DNA from: Diplosphaera chodatii
Lineage: Eukaryota; Chlorophyta; Trebouxiophyceae; Prasiolales; Stichococcaceae
DNA length: 64,000 nucleotides
Direction of reading: 5' to 3'
NCBI GenBank assembly: GCA_032358165.1
Contig: JAALGY010000044.1
Location: 620,001-684,000 of the forward strand
Shown here piece after piece: positions 14,195 through 26,100 of the stretch; the first letter of the stretch is position 1, and the number at the start of each line of letters is the position of its first letter. The position numbers and the translations under genes were made by a program. Under the pieces are notes generated by a model, which saw only the letters and a program-made list of their open reading frames with translations, did not search any database and had not been told where the DNA came from.

Positions 14195-16506
14195 ATGTGG
14201 CGCAGCCCGCCGACGGCCGCCGCTGATCGCTTCGCTCCCCAATCCAGCCTGCACACCCAGTTCAGCGCAAGTGCAGCCCGGTTGCAGCGCGTTTCACGCG
14301 CTTCCACAGCTACCAGAGGACGCAGGAGAGCTGTGAACATCCGTGCAGACGTCAGCGGCGGTGTCGTGGACACAGACCCCACCACCGTGCCCGGCATCAA
14401 CGTCATTCCTGAATCCCGCTGGAAGGACGGCATCCCCCCTGTTATGGGCGCACACCTCATGGACTCTGGAGCGGTGAGAACGGCAGTACTCACCCGGGGG
14501 GATGGTGTTGATGACGCTGCTGGCAGGCCTTGTGGGCATCTGGCGGCATGTGGCGCGGCCAGCATGTCTTCGCACACCCTGTCAGCCTGGACGGCTGCTC
14601 AGCAAAACCACCTGCGCGTGCGCGATTGAATATGACATCGCTGCGTGCGCCGCCGGCCAGGCTGTCCCTGCAGCGTACGTGCGTCAACCACCGGCAGCAC
14701 TCATAGACATGCATGATGCCCCCGTGGCTTGCAGATCGCGCCGCTCTCGACGTCAAAGGGGCCCGGCCAGGGCGGCGAGCCGCACCAGTTCTACTACCCG
14801 GACAAGGAGGGGGACGTGGGGGTCATCGCATACGGCACGCCGGCGGGGGCGAATGCGCAAATCGCCAAGCTGGTCGCCGGCGAAGCCGCCAAGGCAATCA
14901 AGGCCAAGGGCGCCTTCACGCTCGTGCTGACAGGTGCAGCTTGAGGACGCAGCATTCCTGCTGCCAGCGTCCCTTCTTGGGCTTTTGCAGGGCTGTGGCG
15001 GCTGTCAGTATCCCACCTGTTCACTCATGGGCATGCTGGCGAGGCACAGCGGCGAGCCAGTGTGTTGGCACGCAGGCGGCTCGCTGCTGAAGTCGCTGGG
15101 GTCGCTGGTGGGCTCTAAGAATGTGGAGTGGGCCAAGTGGCACGTCTTCTTCGGCGACGAGCGCAACGTGCCGCACAGCTCGCCGGACTCCACGATCAAG
15201 GGCGCCCGGGAGGCGTTCCTGGACAAGGTGCCCATCCCGGCGGCGCAGATCCACGCCATAGCGGAGGGCCTGTCGGTCGAGGTGAGGGGTACCCTTGGAG
15301 GGGTACTACAGCACGTTACCTGCAGGCGTGGCTGCCATGTGGCGCATGCCCGAAGTATGTGTGCGGCCGCCGTGTGCGGTCATGGCGGAAACGCCGTGCA
15401 CAGCAGGCGGAACCGACAACCACTGCGTCCTGCATCTATGCGCACGTCCTCTGCTGTTGTGACGTTGGACCGACTGCTGGGGGAACTGGGGGCGGCGCTG
15501 CCCTGGCATGCCGCCATGGCACCAGCCACAACAGCTGCAAACTACAGAAACCAAAGCATGTGGTGATTGACCCACCTGCAGGACGCGGCGAAGCAGTACA
15601 ACGGGCAGCTGCTGGACGTGCCGCAGTCCGCGCTGCCGCGCAACGAAGCCGGCTTCCCCGTGTTCGACCTGGCCCTGCTGGGCGTGGGCCCCGACGGCCA
15701 CATCTGCAGCCTGTTCCCCAACCGACCGGAGACTGCCGCCAAGGAGGGCTGGTGAGGGGTTTGACCTTTCAGTGTTGAGTCTGCTGTGCGTGAGCCCCGG
15801 CGGCCGCACCTGCTTGTGCCCAGTTGCCTTTAGCTTGCCGGCAGGGAGCCCTCGCGTGCCTCAAATCCTCCAGCCTATCACAAGCCCTGGCCCCAAGACC
15901 CCTGGGTGTCCTGCCTCCCAGTACTGCAGCCAGAGCCTGGGTGTTCAAACTCTTGGCACAGGCAGAGGGCGCAGCTGGCTTCATCCTCACCAAGGGCTCT
16001 CACCCATTGCGCAATCACTTCAACCCACTTCATACACTTGCAGTCCATGCTGAGTACAGATGCCCGTGCGCAGGATCCTGCCGGTGGCGGACTCGCCCAA
16101 GCCGCCGCCCGAGCGCATCACCTTCAGCCTGCCGGTGGTCAACGCGGCCAAACAGGTGGTGTTCGTGGCGCTTGGGGAGGGCAAGGCGGAGATTGTGCAG
16201 CGGGTGTTGGAGGTGCGTCTGTGCAAGGAGCTAGGGTTTAAAACCCAGCCGCGCAGAGCATCTGCATACATGTGGTACATCAGCCTGGCCATTCCTCCGA
16301 GCTCTGCATGCCTGCGTGCCGCCCAGCACACGGTGTTTGCTTTCTTTGGACAGGTGCAGAGCCTGCCGGGCGCGCTGCCGGCACAGCTGGTGCGACCGGC
16401 CGACGGCAAGGTGACCTGGATCCTGGACGCCGACGCAGCGTCGGCGATTGCGGCGGAAAAGTGGGAGGAGCCCGGCAAGAGCGACTTCCCCCGCAGCAAC
16501 GTCTGA
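14195..16506 (+). CDS. PGL: 6-phosphogluconolactonase, plastid-type
   Basis: 6PGL hydrolyses 6-phosphogluconolactone in the oxidative pentose phosphate pathway and supplies NADPH-generating flux. Six exons join in phase to 381 residues: 14195-14473, 14735-14933, 15075-15281, 15583-15751, 16074-16212 and 16354-16506. Recognisable motifs are the LTGGGSLLKSL nucleotide-fold loop, HVFFGDERNVPHSSPDST, the catalytic-type loop LLGVGPDGHICSLFPNRP, and DSPKPPPERITFSLPVVN near the C-terminus. The first 90 or so residues lie outside the catalytic domain; the Ser/Arg/Ala-rich start (MWRSPPTAAADRF...) looks like a chloroplast transit peptide followed by a linker. The exon 5 acceptor is placed at 16071-16073 because it alone gives W-ILPVADSPKPP without a stop. 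Length exceeds cytosolic forms (about 240-260) by the N-terminal extension. Confidence 0.93.
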
Positions 16507-17156
16507 GGCACCCCAGACCCTAAAGCCCCGCAGCAGCTGCCAGACTGCCGCCTTCGCAGCGGGCAGCGCCCTTGCTGCGTGGCGGCCACGGCAGCAGCGC
16601 AGCGTTTGGCAGTTGGAGACGTGGTGAGCAGCGGAGGCGAGCTGCGAGGACAGCGGCCTCGCACCACGAGCATCGCTGCACGGTGGCAGCGGCAGTGCTA
16701 TCGCATGGGCAGGGATCCTGTGCACCCACTCGCACAGGAACAGCGTGCTGCTGCTACCGCCATTGGTCTTTCAACTTTCACCACTTGAGCTTACTGTTGA
16801 GGTGCTCCTGTGCAATACCCTACGAGTCACAACTGGTGCATCGAGCAAATATAGGCAATGCAGCAAGTTGTCTATGTTATGAAAGCATCTAACAGTTCTT
16901 GAATCAATGAGGGATAGTCAGGCCATGATAGCGCACTCAAGTCACAAGCTGCCAGTTTGCAGTGCACATCACGCTGCATACAGTTCGTCCGCCGCTGCCG
17001 CCACCTGCTCTTGCACAGCAGGCAGCCCGGCATACCAGATGTTGTCCAGTGTTGCCAAACAATAATAATAAAAAAACAAAAGTCCCCTGCGCTCCTGCTG
17101 CCGGGCACTGAGTGTCCCTCACTTCGCAGCAGCAGCTGCTGCTGTTGTTACAAGCG
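16507..17156. other. Intergenic between convergent genes
   Basis: This is a 650-bp 3'-to-3' spacer between 6PGL and the large surface-protein gene. An A-rich run (AATAATAATAAAAAAACAAA at 17061-17080) lies just beyond the stop of the minus-strand gene. No coding signal was recognised. Confidence 0.45.
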
Positions 17157-20100
17157 TCATGCTTCGACAGGCTTGGCGCTGGAGCTGACGGGAAGCTCCG
17201 CCGCGCCCTTCTGCCCCTTCGCCTGCCGCCGACGGATGCTGCGCGCCTGCACACGGCACCACATGCTCAACAACACAGCTTCAAAAATGCAGCTACGTTC
17301 AGCCACTGATTGGTCGGGAACCATGAGCGAGCTTGTCGGCGCAAGCCTCTTCGGCCGGAGCTGCAGCCGAGCGTCAGGTGCCAGGCGTCGACAGCCTGAT
17401 GCGCACGGGTTGAGAGCACGTGCAGGCACCACTCGCAACAACACAGTGGTGGCCACCAACCAACACAGCAGGCGGTCATGGAGCCGTGGAAATTACGGAT
17501 TTTAGGGTTTTAGGGCCCTAAACCCTAAACCCACCTGCCACAGCAGGCGCCGCTGCTGCGCGCGGCGCACCACGGACAGCGACCCGGACCGCGCCTTGCC
17601 CAGGTACGTCAGGAACGTGTTCCAGTACCTGCAGCGACCAACCAATGGTGTTGCAGCCAGCGCACCGACAGCTTGCACGTGTCTGCTGTCGCTAATGCGA
17701 TGCAACAGCACAGGCGTGAAGGCCGCTATGCATTCGCGGGCATCGGCTGAGACGCCGACAGGGGCATATGCCGCTTTCTGCCGCATGGCTGATGTAATGG
17801 CCGTCCGCTGAGCGCGAGTCGGGGCAAACCCCAAGAAGGTGGCAGATAGCAAAGGGCGAGGCAGGGAGCAGCACGGGGCGCTCACCCGATGAAGTGCTTG
17901 CGCGTCTTCGTGACCGTGATCAGCAGCATGAAGATGATGATCAGGATGTCAAAGACGAGGCACACCGCCCCAATCGTTGTGGTGAGCGGCCCTGGAGCGA
18001 CAGACATGGCAGAGTGACATCAATGGCGCGCAATCAGAGGGCAATGCCACAGGTGGTGTTGTCATTGCAGACAGAAAGCGTAGTACCGTGACCATGCCCA
18101 CCCTGGACCCACTGTGGTTTCAGATTCCTTACGTGCGTGCATCAGGTGTGTGCACTGGCCGCACCTGATGGCTGCTTGGAGTAGCCGATGAAGTAGAGGC
18201 TCATGAACATCAGGAAGGCGATGCTGCTCATGGACAGCAGGTCCATCTGGCCCGCCCACGCGTGCGGCTGCAGCATAACCGACACCGCCGCGGACAGCAG
18301 CAGCACGAAGATGAACAGGTGCAGCTGCACGAAGGGCGCGAGCGACCTGCGCAGGGGGCGCAGCCATGCTATTCATGTGGGTGCAAGCAACAGGCCGCAG
18401 GAATGCAGGGCCCCACACGAAGGTCTGGGGACTGCCCCGTGACGTGCGCAGTCTGCGACAACATTTCGGTCCCCAGCTCGGCATGAGAGCATCAGTGTTG
18501 CCGGCTCACCTGCCGAACACGACTATGATGACCAGGATCAGCAGCCGCAGCTGATCCACGACCGTCCACCAGAAGAAGCCTTCCCTGCAGCACAACACAT
18601 CACCTGTCAGCATGTGCTTGTTTTGCTGAAGAGGCTGTTTTGCTGAAGGGGCTGGATGCGCGGCCAGCTTGCACAGCCATGTGACATACTGCAGGTGACG
18701 ATTGTTTTCACTGCAACGAATGTGCAAGACGCACTTGAACTGGTGGTACAGGAAGCCGTAGGTGGCTGTTGTGCGGGGCTCCTGCAGCCTGTCCCGGATC
18801 TTCAGCAGGATCAGCAGCGTTGACACCGGGATGCCTGCAAGTGGATTACACACACCCCAACGTCTCAGGCCAGGCTGTTTCCATGAACAGCACTGTCGAA
18901 TTGCGCCCGCAAGGGGCGATTCTGCTGGCCAGTCGGGGGGTGAATGGAGCGTGCCACCATTTGCTGCTGCAAGAACGGAGCGTGCTGCCACTTGCTGCCA
19001 CATCATTCTTGCTCTTGTCCTGGAATTGGGCTGACTGGTTTTTGTGCAAGCGGCCAGGAGCCTGCGGGCGGGCGCACCGATGCACAGCAGCACGATGCCG
19101 GGGATGCCGATGGCCCACACCGCGGTGAGGTGCGACCCAGTGTAGCACCGCTGCTCCATGTCCTGCTGCCAGTAGCCCGACCCCCACCGCGCCTGCGGCA
19201 CGATGTTTCATGCTTTGACCAGGGCCTCAGAATACAGCAATCCGCTCACTGCTTGCATGAACAGCACTGCCCCTTCAGCTGCATTGCAAAGTTTCGTATG
19301 CGTGTGTGCTGCTCTCGAGCCACAAGATGCGCTTTCAACGTGTGACGCACCAGCTGGTTGTCTGCATACAGGCCATTGCCGTCATCCACGTGGTAGCAGG
19401 CAAAGGTGTTCAGTACAGCCTGGCACACCGTGGGGTAGCTGTGTGCAGAAGCCACACTGGCTGTGAATAAGCCTCATAATGGTACCAGCCTTGCAAGCGG
19501 TATGCTGCACGTGCATGCCTGACCATGAACAATTAAACTTGACGCAATACTTGGTGTGCAGCAGGTCTTCAACAACACACTGCACAGAAACCACGACCAG
19601 CTCACACAAAGAAGCAGACGACCAGGACGGAGACGATGCTGATGCGCTGGACGTACTGCCCAAACGTCTCCCGCTCCAGCTCGATGGCCAGCTCCACCGA
19701 CAGCGCTTTCTGCAGCCGGGCAGTCCTGCCAGTCAACAGCATGCAGCGCAGGGCCGGGCAGCCCCTGTGCTTCAATGTCCATTTCTGCAACGCTGCCCAG
19801 CACACGCTCTGCTATGGCAAGAAACAGTATCAAACCTACCCGCATGGACTGGCTGCGTTCGAGCGGGGACCGGCTCTCGTCCATCGACTTCATCTTCTCC
19901 ATCTCAATCGCACGGAACAGCTGGTCCAAGTTGAAATTCTTCTTGGACTGCAGCAGTTGTAAAATCAAATTTGGTCTCAGTGCAGGTGCTGGCACGTTGC
20001 AAGCTTACAGTGGCTATAGTTTGGCGATCCCTCGCTTGCATGCGCAGCATGTGTGCTGGCCACAACAGCAGCTTTCATGAACTTTGCAGGCGCAACAACT

Positions 20101-23100
20101 CACCGATGGTGCAGACTGTAGGCTGTCACCGGCGCTCTTCACGCCGCCGCCGTTGCCGTTCGTGCTGACGCCGGACGAGTGGTGCGACAGGTTACCGTTC
20201 TCTCCCGGCTGGCCCACGCTCTGTGGTCAAGCAGGAGGCTTTAGCAGGCAGCGTCGTCAGTAAGAGCGGCCCAGAAAGCCAAGTCACGGGGTATTGGTGC
20301 ACCATGACCATCACTGATGCAGAGTACAGACCACGCGCGTGACCACGCCTTGCAACCTGCACCAGAATGAAAGTCTGGTACTTCCCCAGGAAGCACCGGG
20401 GGGAGGGGGACCCACCGTCTGCGGGGTCAGGCTGGGGCTCGAGTCTTCAAGGCTCTCGCTGTCGGTGCCAAACTCCTCGTCCGCTTCCTACCACCACCAC
20501 CAGCACCGCTTAGGAAGCAGTATCCACTAGTCTACCGGGACCTGTGGGCGGCTCATGGGTTGCATGTAGACATTACCACATGCGTTCTGGGATGGAGTGC
20601 TATCGGTGGGGCCATCCCCAATAGTCAGGACGGATCAGCCACCCTACATGTCCTGGACAACCCAGTAGCAACTCAAAAGGGGCAGACCTTGATCGGGGGC
20701 AGGTCGATGCCGGCGGCCATGGCGTGCGCCAGAATGCGCTCCTCTGTGCTCGACATGCGGCGCTTCTTCTGGTACGGCTGCACGACGTACCACCTGCGGT
20801 GCGGAGGGCGAGGCAAAGTCAACACCCGGCAGGGCACGTGGTGCTTCCGAGCTTCGTCATCTCGGCAGCAAGATGCACTATTACAGCCTGGATGACCCCC
20901 ATGGCAAGGGAGGTTTCACCCCGCAGCGCAGGGTGGACCTCACACACGGCACCCACACAAGGCGCATACTGCGGCATCCATCAAGTAACTCCGTGGCTCC
21001 TGTCAAGCTGTAAGGCGCATGCGGTGTGGACCTCAAGAAAGCGCACCAGACGACCCAGAAGATGGCGCACAGGAACAGCAGCACCAGCGGCACCACGACG
21101 CTGAAGATCTGGCGCTGTATGGCAAGCGGCACGGCGCTCCCGTTTTTCTGCGGAGAACGGGACACCACACTGTTTGGCCCAGCACCGTATTGTTGCGACG
21201 ACCCTGCGCATGCAAGCAGCGGACCACCTACCCCACTGCTCATGCAATGCCTAATCCTGGGCCAGCGCTTTGCAGCGGACAGCCAGCAGTGCCCCGTGAA
21301 AGGACAAATGAAAGAACAGCAACAAGCAACAAAATGCCTGCAGCACCTGCAGAAGGCAGTCCAGGGAGAAGATGCCCTCGCCGCTGGTGAAGAATATTTG
21401 GATGCCGCCCACAAAGTTGATCAGCCCCGTCGGCCAGTTCAGCGGCAGCTTGCTGGCGATGAAGTTGTACTGTAGGTAGATGATCAGGACCTGCATGCAG
21501 AGGGCCGACCGTCTGTCAGACAGAACACTGTTACTGATGACAGCATCTCTGTCTGGCAAAACGGGGTATTACCATTTCCTCTGAACCCGAAGAAACTCTG
21601 CACAGGTACAGCTCGTAGTAGAGGAGCACTGCTATGCACCTTGATGAAGTCGGACGGCTGCGCTTCATGCTCGGCATACCGCTGCCGGTTGGTGGAGATG
21701 TTGGAAAAGATGGTGAACAAGATGAAGGCGAACTGCAGTTGGCAGCCACTGCGCATCAGTCTGGGTATAGCAGGACGACATATCCTAGTATCTTGCAACA
21801 AGCAGTAGCACCTGGGGACCAAACCCTTCTCAGGCCTTGGAAGCACAACCAGGTTACAATTTGATAACACTCAACGCAGCACTGATGCTGTACCTGCAGC
21901 AGGAAGCCCAGGATGGTGAGGAACACCAGCAGGCCGTCCGACTTGCAGCGGGTGCAGGTGAAGGCGGAGTAGAAGCCATAGCGCTGGCCGTTGGGGCCCC
22001 GGTCGCACGCCCCGCACAGCGGGCCCTTGTACCCGGGCGCGCACTGCGCCTGCTGGTAGGTCCTGCACGGCATGGGGAGCCGAGAGTCAGCCTGGGCGCA
22101 TGTTGTCTGGTGGGATCACGAAGCAAGGTGACAGCAAGGAATCACATCGGTCCCCTTGTTGGAGGCTTTGTCAGACACAGCACCGGATGTGACGGCGTGT
22201 GCACTCCTGCCCGCATCCGCAGCCAAACGGCAGTCAGTACTCGGGCGCCGGTACGGTGAGCAGTACCCAGCGCTGATCTAGTCGGGTGGGCAACCTCACC
22301 CATATGTGTTGGTGCTGTTGTCGCTCCACAGGGTGCACGGCAACGCGGCCTGCTGCGCGGTCAGCTGCTGGTAGTTGAGCGAGGTGTTGGCGTCCAGGGC
22401 GTACCAGTCCACCTGGCACTCCGTCAGGTTCTCCGTCCGCAGGTCGTACCTGCATGTAACAAGCACTGCCCTCAGGACGCACAGATGGACGATGGTGGGG
22501 CGGTGCGTAACATGCAGACCAATGGCTGCTGGTTCAGATTGGCATTCCAGCTGCAAGAGGAAAGCGTGAAAGCGTTCTGCATGCATCAAGCCTGACGTCC
22601 CATCAAGCCGGACCTGCACGCAGATCTGCGGGGGCAGGCCTGGATCTGTGTCGAGTTGGCCGCCGAGTGCCAGTAGCCCGGCTGTGGCACTAGCGTGGCG
22701 CCACCTGCAAGACAATCGGGCATGAGCTTCATACTTAAGCAGGCGCATGAAGCTGCTGGTCGAGCATAACCCAAGCACAAGGCCGCAGCGTGCTTTGAGG
22801 CTTGCGACTCAGCAGCACTTGCCACTGTAGCCAGCGTCGCACTCAGCACGCACACATGATAGACCCCAGAGCCAGGTCAGTCCTGTTGTGAGCACGCCAG
22901 GTGTTCCCAGTGCAGAGGGCATGTCAGCTCTCACCATAGCAGGCAGCACCCTCAGGGCACGACTGGCAGGGCACGCCGCTGTCGAAGCTGTATGTGCCCA
23001 CGGAGCACTCCACACAGATATCATCCGCTGCGACCTCGCCTGTTGGGGTGGGAGGGTGCAGACTTATGGGCGCCTGAAGCGCTTTGCACGAGCACACATA

Positions 23101-26100
23101 TGCAATCGCCATGGTGCCAAGAGCTGAATTTATTGCAGCAATAAACGATGTCATGAACATCTCACAGCCCATGCTGCAAGTATGGACCCAGAAGCTAGGT
23201 CGAGCCGAGGCAATATTCATGGCTGCACTGCCCAGGCCGAAAAAACGACGCCTGAGCCCAGATGCCCGGGCTTGAGGGGGTACAGTGAAACCAGCAGACA
23301 CGCCGGAAGATGCCCTGGGCAGTGCCTCACCCACGATGCAGGGCTGGATGACAACGCCCAGGTCGGCAGCTGCGACGTCGGCGCTGCCCCCTCCCGAGGC
23401 GTCCGCAGCGCCGGCCGCCAAGACGTTTGCCGCGGGCTTGAAGGACAGCGTGTACGGCGTCGTCTGCACCCCAGGAGGAGACACAATCAGTTCAACTCAG
23501 CAAGAGGAACACAACCACCAATCGGCGGCTGGGAACTACCCACGGGGCGGCGAACACAGTGGTCGGAAAGGTGTAGATCGATTGCGCAGCGCAACCAGCC
23601 AATACCTGACCAACCCATACAGTCTTCACACTGCTCACCTCGGTGGGGGCTCTGACGGTCAGCCCAGTGAAGACTGCCGAGCCGTTGAACGCCGCGACCC
23701 GCGTCTGCCCGCTGAGCAGCAGCGTCTGGTTGCCGCTCACAGCAGTCACCACCAGATCGCTTCCCACGCCCGTCCCTGTGGATCGCAGAAGAGCACATGT
23801 TACTTACTGCTGATGATTGCGGCTATGGATGGGCATTCAACCAGGTACAGCGTGTGACGCAAGACGACTGTTGCACTAGGTACAGCAAGGTACACACGTC
23901 TTTGTGATGCATTTAGATGGGCAAAGTATGATCCGTGACCCTGTGTCCTACGTCATGATGAGGTGACCAGCGTCATCGTAGCTGACGACACTGCTGTGTG
24001 CTGCCAACTGTCGTGGGTGCTGACCTGAGATCTGCTGGCCCAGGTCGTCGACGATGTCGACCGTGACCGGCAGCCGCTGGTTGGAGCGCTGGCGCGGCAC
24101 ATATGTGGGCACCACCTGGTTATAGGAAGCAGACAGTTCACGGTGGTCCAGCTGCCAGCAATACACTCCCACAGCGGGCGTGTGTTTGGTGGTGGTGTGC
24201 TGTGTGGTGGACGACACAACTCACACTGCAGAGCTCACACCGCTGTTGCCAAGTGGTGGCAGAACACACAATGCCTGCCAGAAACATTTCGATGGTCTCA
24301 TGGGCAGCTGTGTACCTTGAGGCTGCTCGGCCCGGTGGCGAGGTTGTCGCCGTACGCGCCGGCGGTGTTGCCCACGAAGGACCCCTTGCAGCCTGCACAT
24401 CCCACAAAGCCATTCCTATATTATTGCAAGGATGGAACGAGGGACCTGGCTTCCAACATTGCTGCGCATTGATGACCTCTGCCATAGACACGGTTTTGGC
24501 AGTCGGCAGTCGCCAAGCATAGTGCCATGCTTTGATGGTTTTGATGTTGTGCAGAGGCAAGCAAACAATGGGGAAGCGTGTGCAGCATGTCGGCACCAGA
24601 TGGGAAGCTGGGCGTCGTGAAGTTGCGCTGCTGCGCTGCAGCATCTGCATAGGTCGGCAGGTCGGCTGGCGAGGTCGCGCCGCAGCTCAGCGCCACCGGC
24701 AGCGTGCTGCCGTCCGACGACAGCGCGCCGCCCGCGCCGGCGGCCGTGTTGGCGTTGAACGTGCTGCCCGTGATGCTGGCAAAGCCGCAGCTAGCCACCT
24801 CCTGCAAGAAGCGAGAACAGCTACATCATGTGTTGACCTTCAGAGCAGTGTCAAAATGTCATCCGATGGATGCAACATTGCCACTGCCTGACGGCATGCA
24901 ACTGAGACATGATGTGCGACGCGAAGCCCTGATGAGAATCCCACCATTGCAGGGCAGCTGGACGACAGCAGCAGCCCGCCGCCATTGCCGGCAGCACTGT
25001 TGCGCCGGAATGTCGTCAGCGTCAGCAGCAGCAGGCCATCCCCGGACTGCAGGCCGCCGCCGCCGCCTAATGATGTATGCAGTAAGCTGGTTATTGACGT
25101 ACTACACCGGCGTTTGGCAGGTCTTGGGTCTGAGCTTGTGAGATTGCAGCATGATGAAATGCGCAGGGTCGATGCTGCCATGGCGTGCCAGACAGTGCAC
25201 CCAGCAAGCGCTACTGCGTCAAAGGTGTATGACGACCAGGGGTCCCATGCGCGGCGTCCAGAATGTTTTTCCAAAACCGTCACCTTCCCCAGCGTCGCCA
25301 GTGGCCTCGTTCTCGATGAAGCTGGACTCCACGATGGAGGCGCGCGCTGTTGAGTCCCCGGCCAGGGCCGCCCCGGCTCCGAAGCCGGCGGCGTTGCGCA
25401 GCAGCGTCGTGCCCTGCAGCATCACGATGGCGCAGCCGGCGCACCTGCAGGCATTCACCAGCGTTTTGACAAAGGGGAAGCCAGCATTGTCACTGCAGTC
25501 TGCAGGTGACGTCAGTGGACACGCTCATGCTAATCATACGGCTGGAGCACCCTGCATCACTTGTAAAAGGTGCTTTCGTTGGCATCTTGCTGAGGGTTAC
25601 TCTGCCTGAAGGGCATGGATGCGCATGAAGGGGCATGGACAGCTCAGCACTCACCCAAGGCCGCCGCCTCCGCCAACTGTCGCATTGTTGCCAGAGAAGC
25701 TGCTGCGGGTGGCGTTGAGCAGCGTGCAGCCGTCGCACTGCAGGCCGCCGCCGCCCTGGTCGCCCACGTTGCCCGTGAACTTCGTGGCTGCCATGACGAT
25801 CTGCTGCATAAACTGGTATGGTCAGCAGTCTTGCAGATGATGAAGAGGAGGTTGCTGCATGGGCCAGCAGCACGACTGGGCATTGCAAGCAGTCACGGCA
25901 TGCCCGAAGTGGGCTTGGCCCGACAGTTGGTGACGGCTGGTGATGATGACAACGCATGGCTTGCCTCGGTCTCGTTGTCGGCATGCAGGCCGCCGCCGAG
26001 CGCGGCGGCGTTTTCAGTGAACGTCCCGCTGCGCAGCACCAGCCGGGCGCCCGGCGACTCTGACATCGCGAGGCCGCCGCCCAGCTGCTGCGCCTGGTTG

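Noticed and set aside
13732..14577. 281-residue minus-strand open frame
   Set aside because: It is antisense to the first exon of 6PGL and the divergent promoter, and shows no family similarity.
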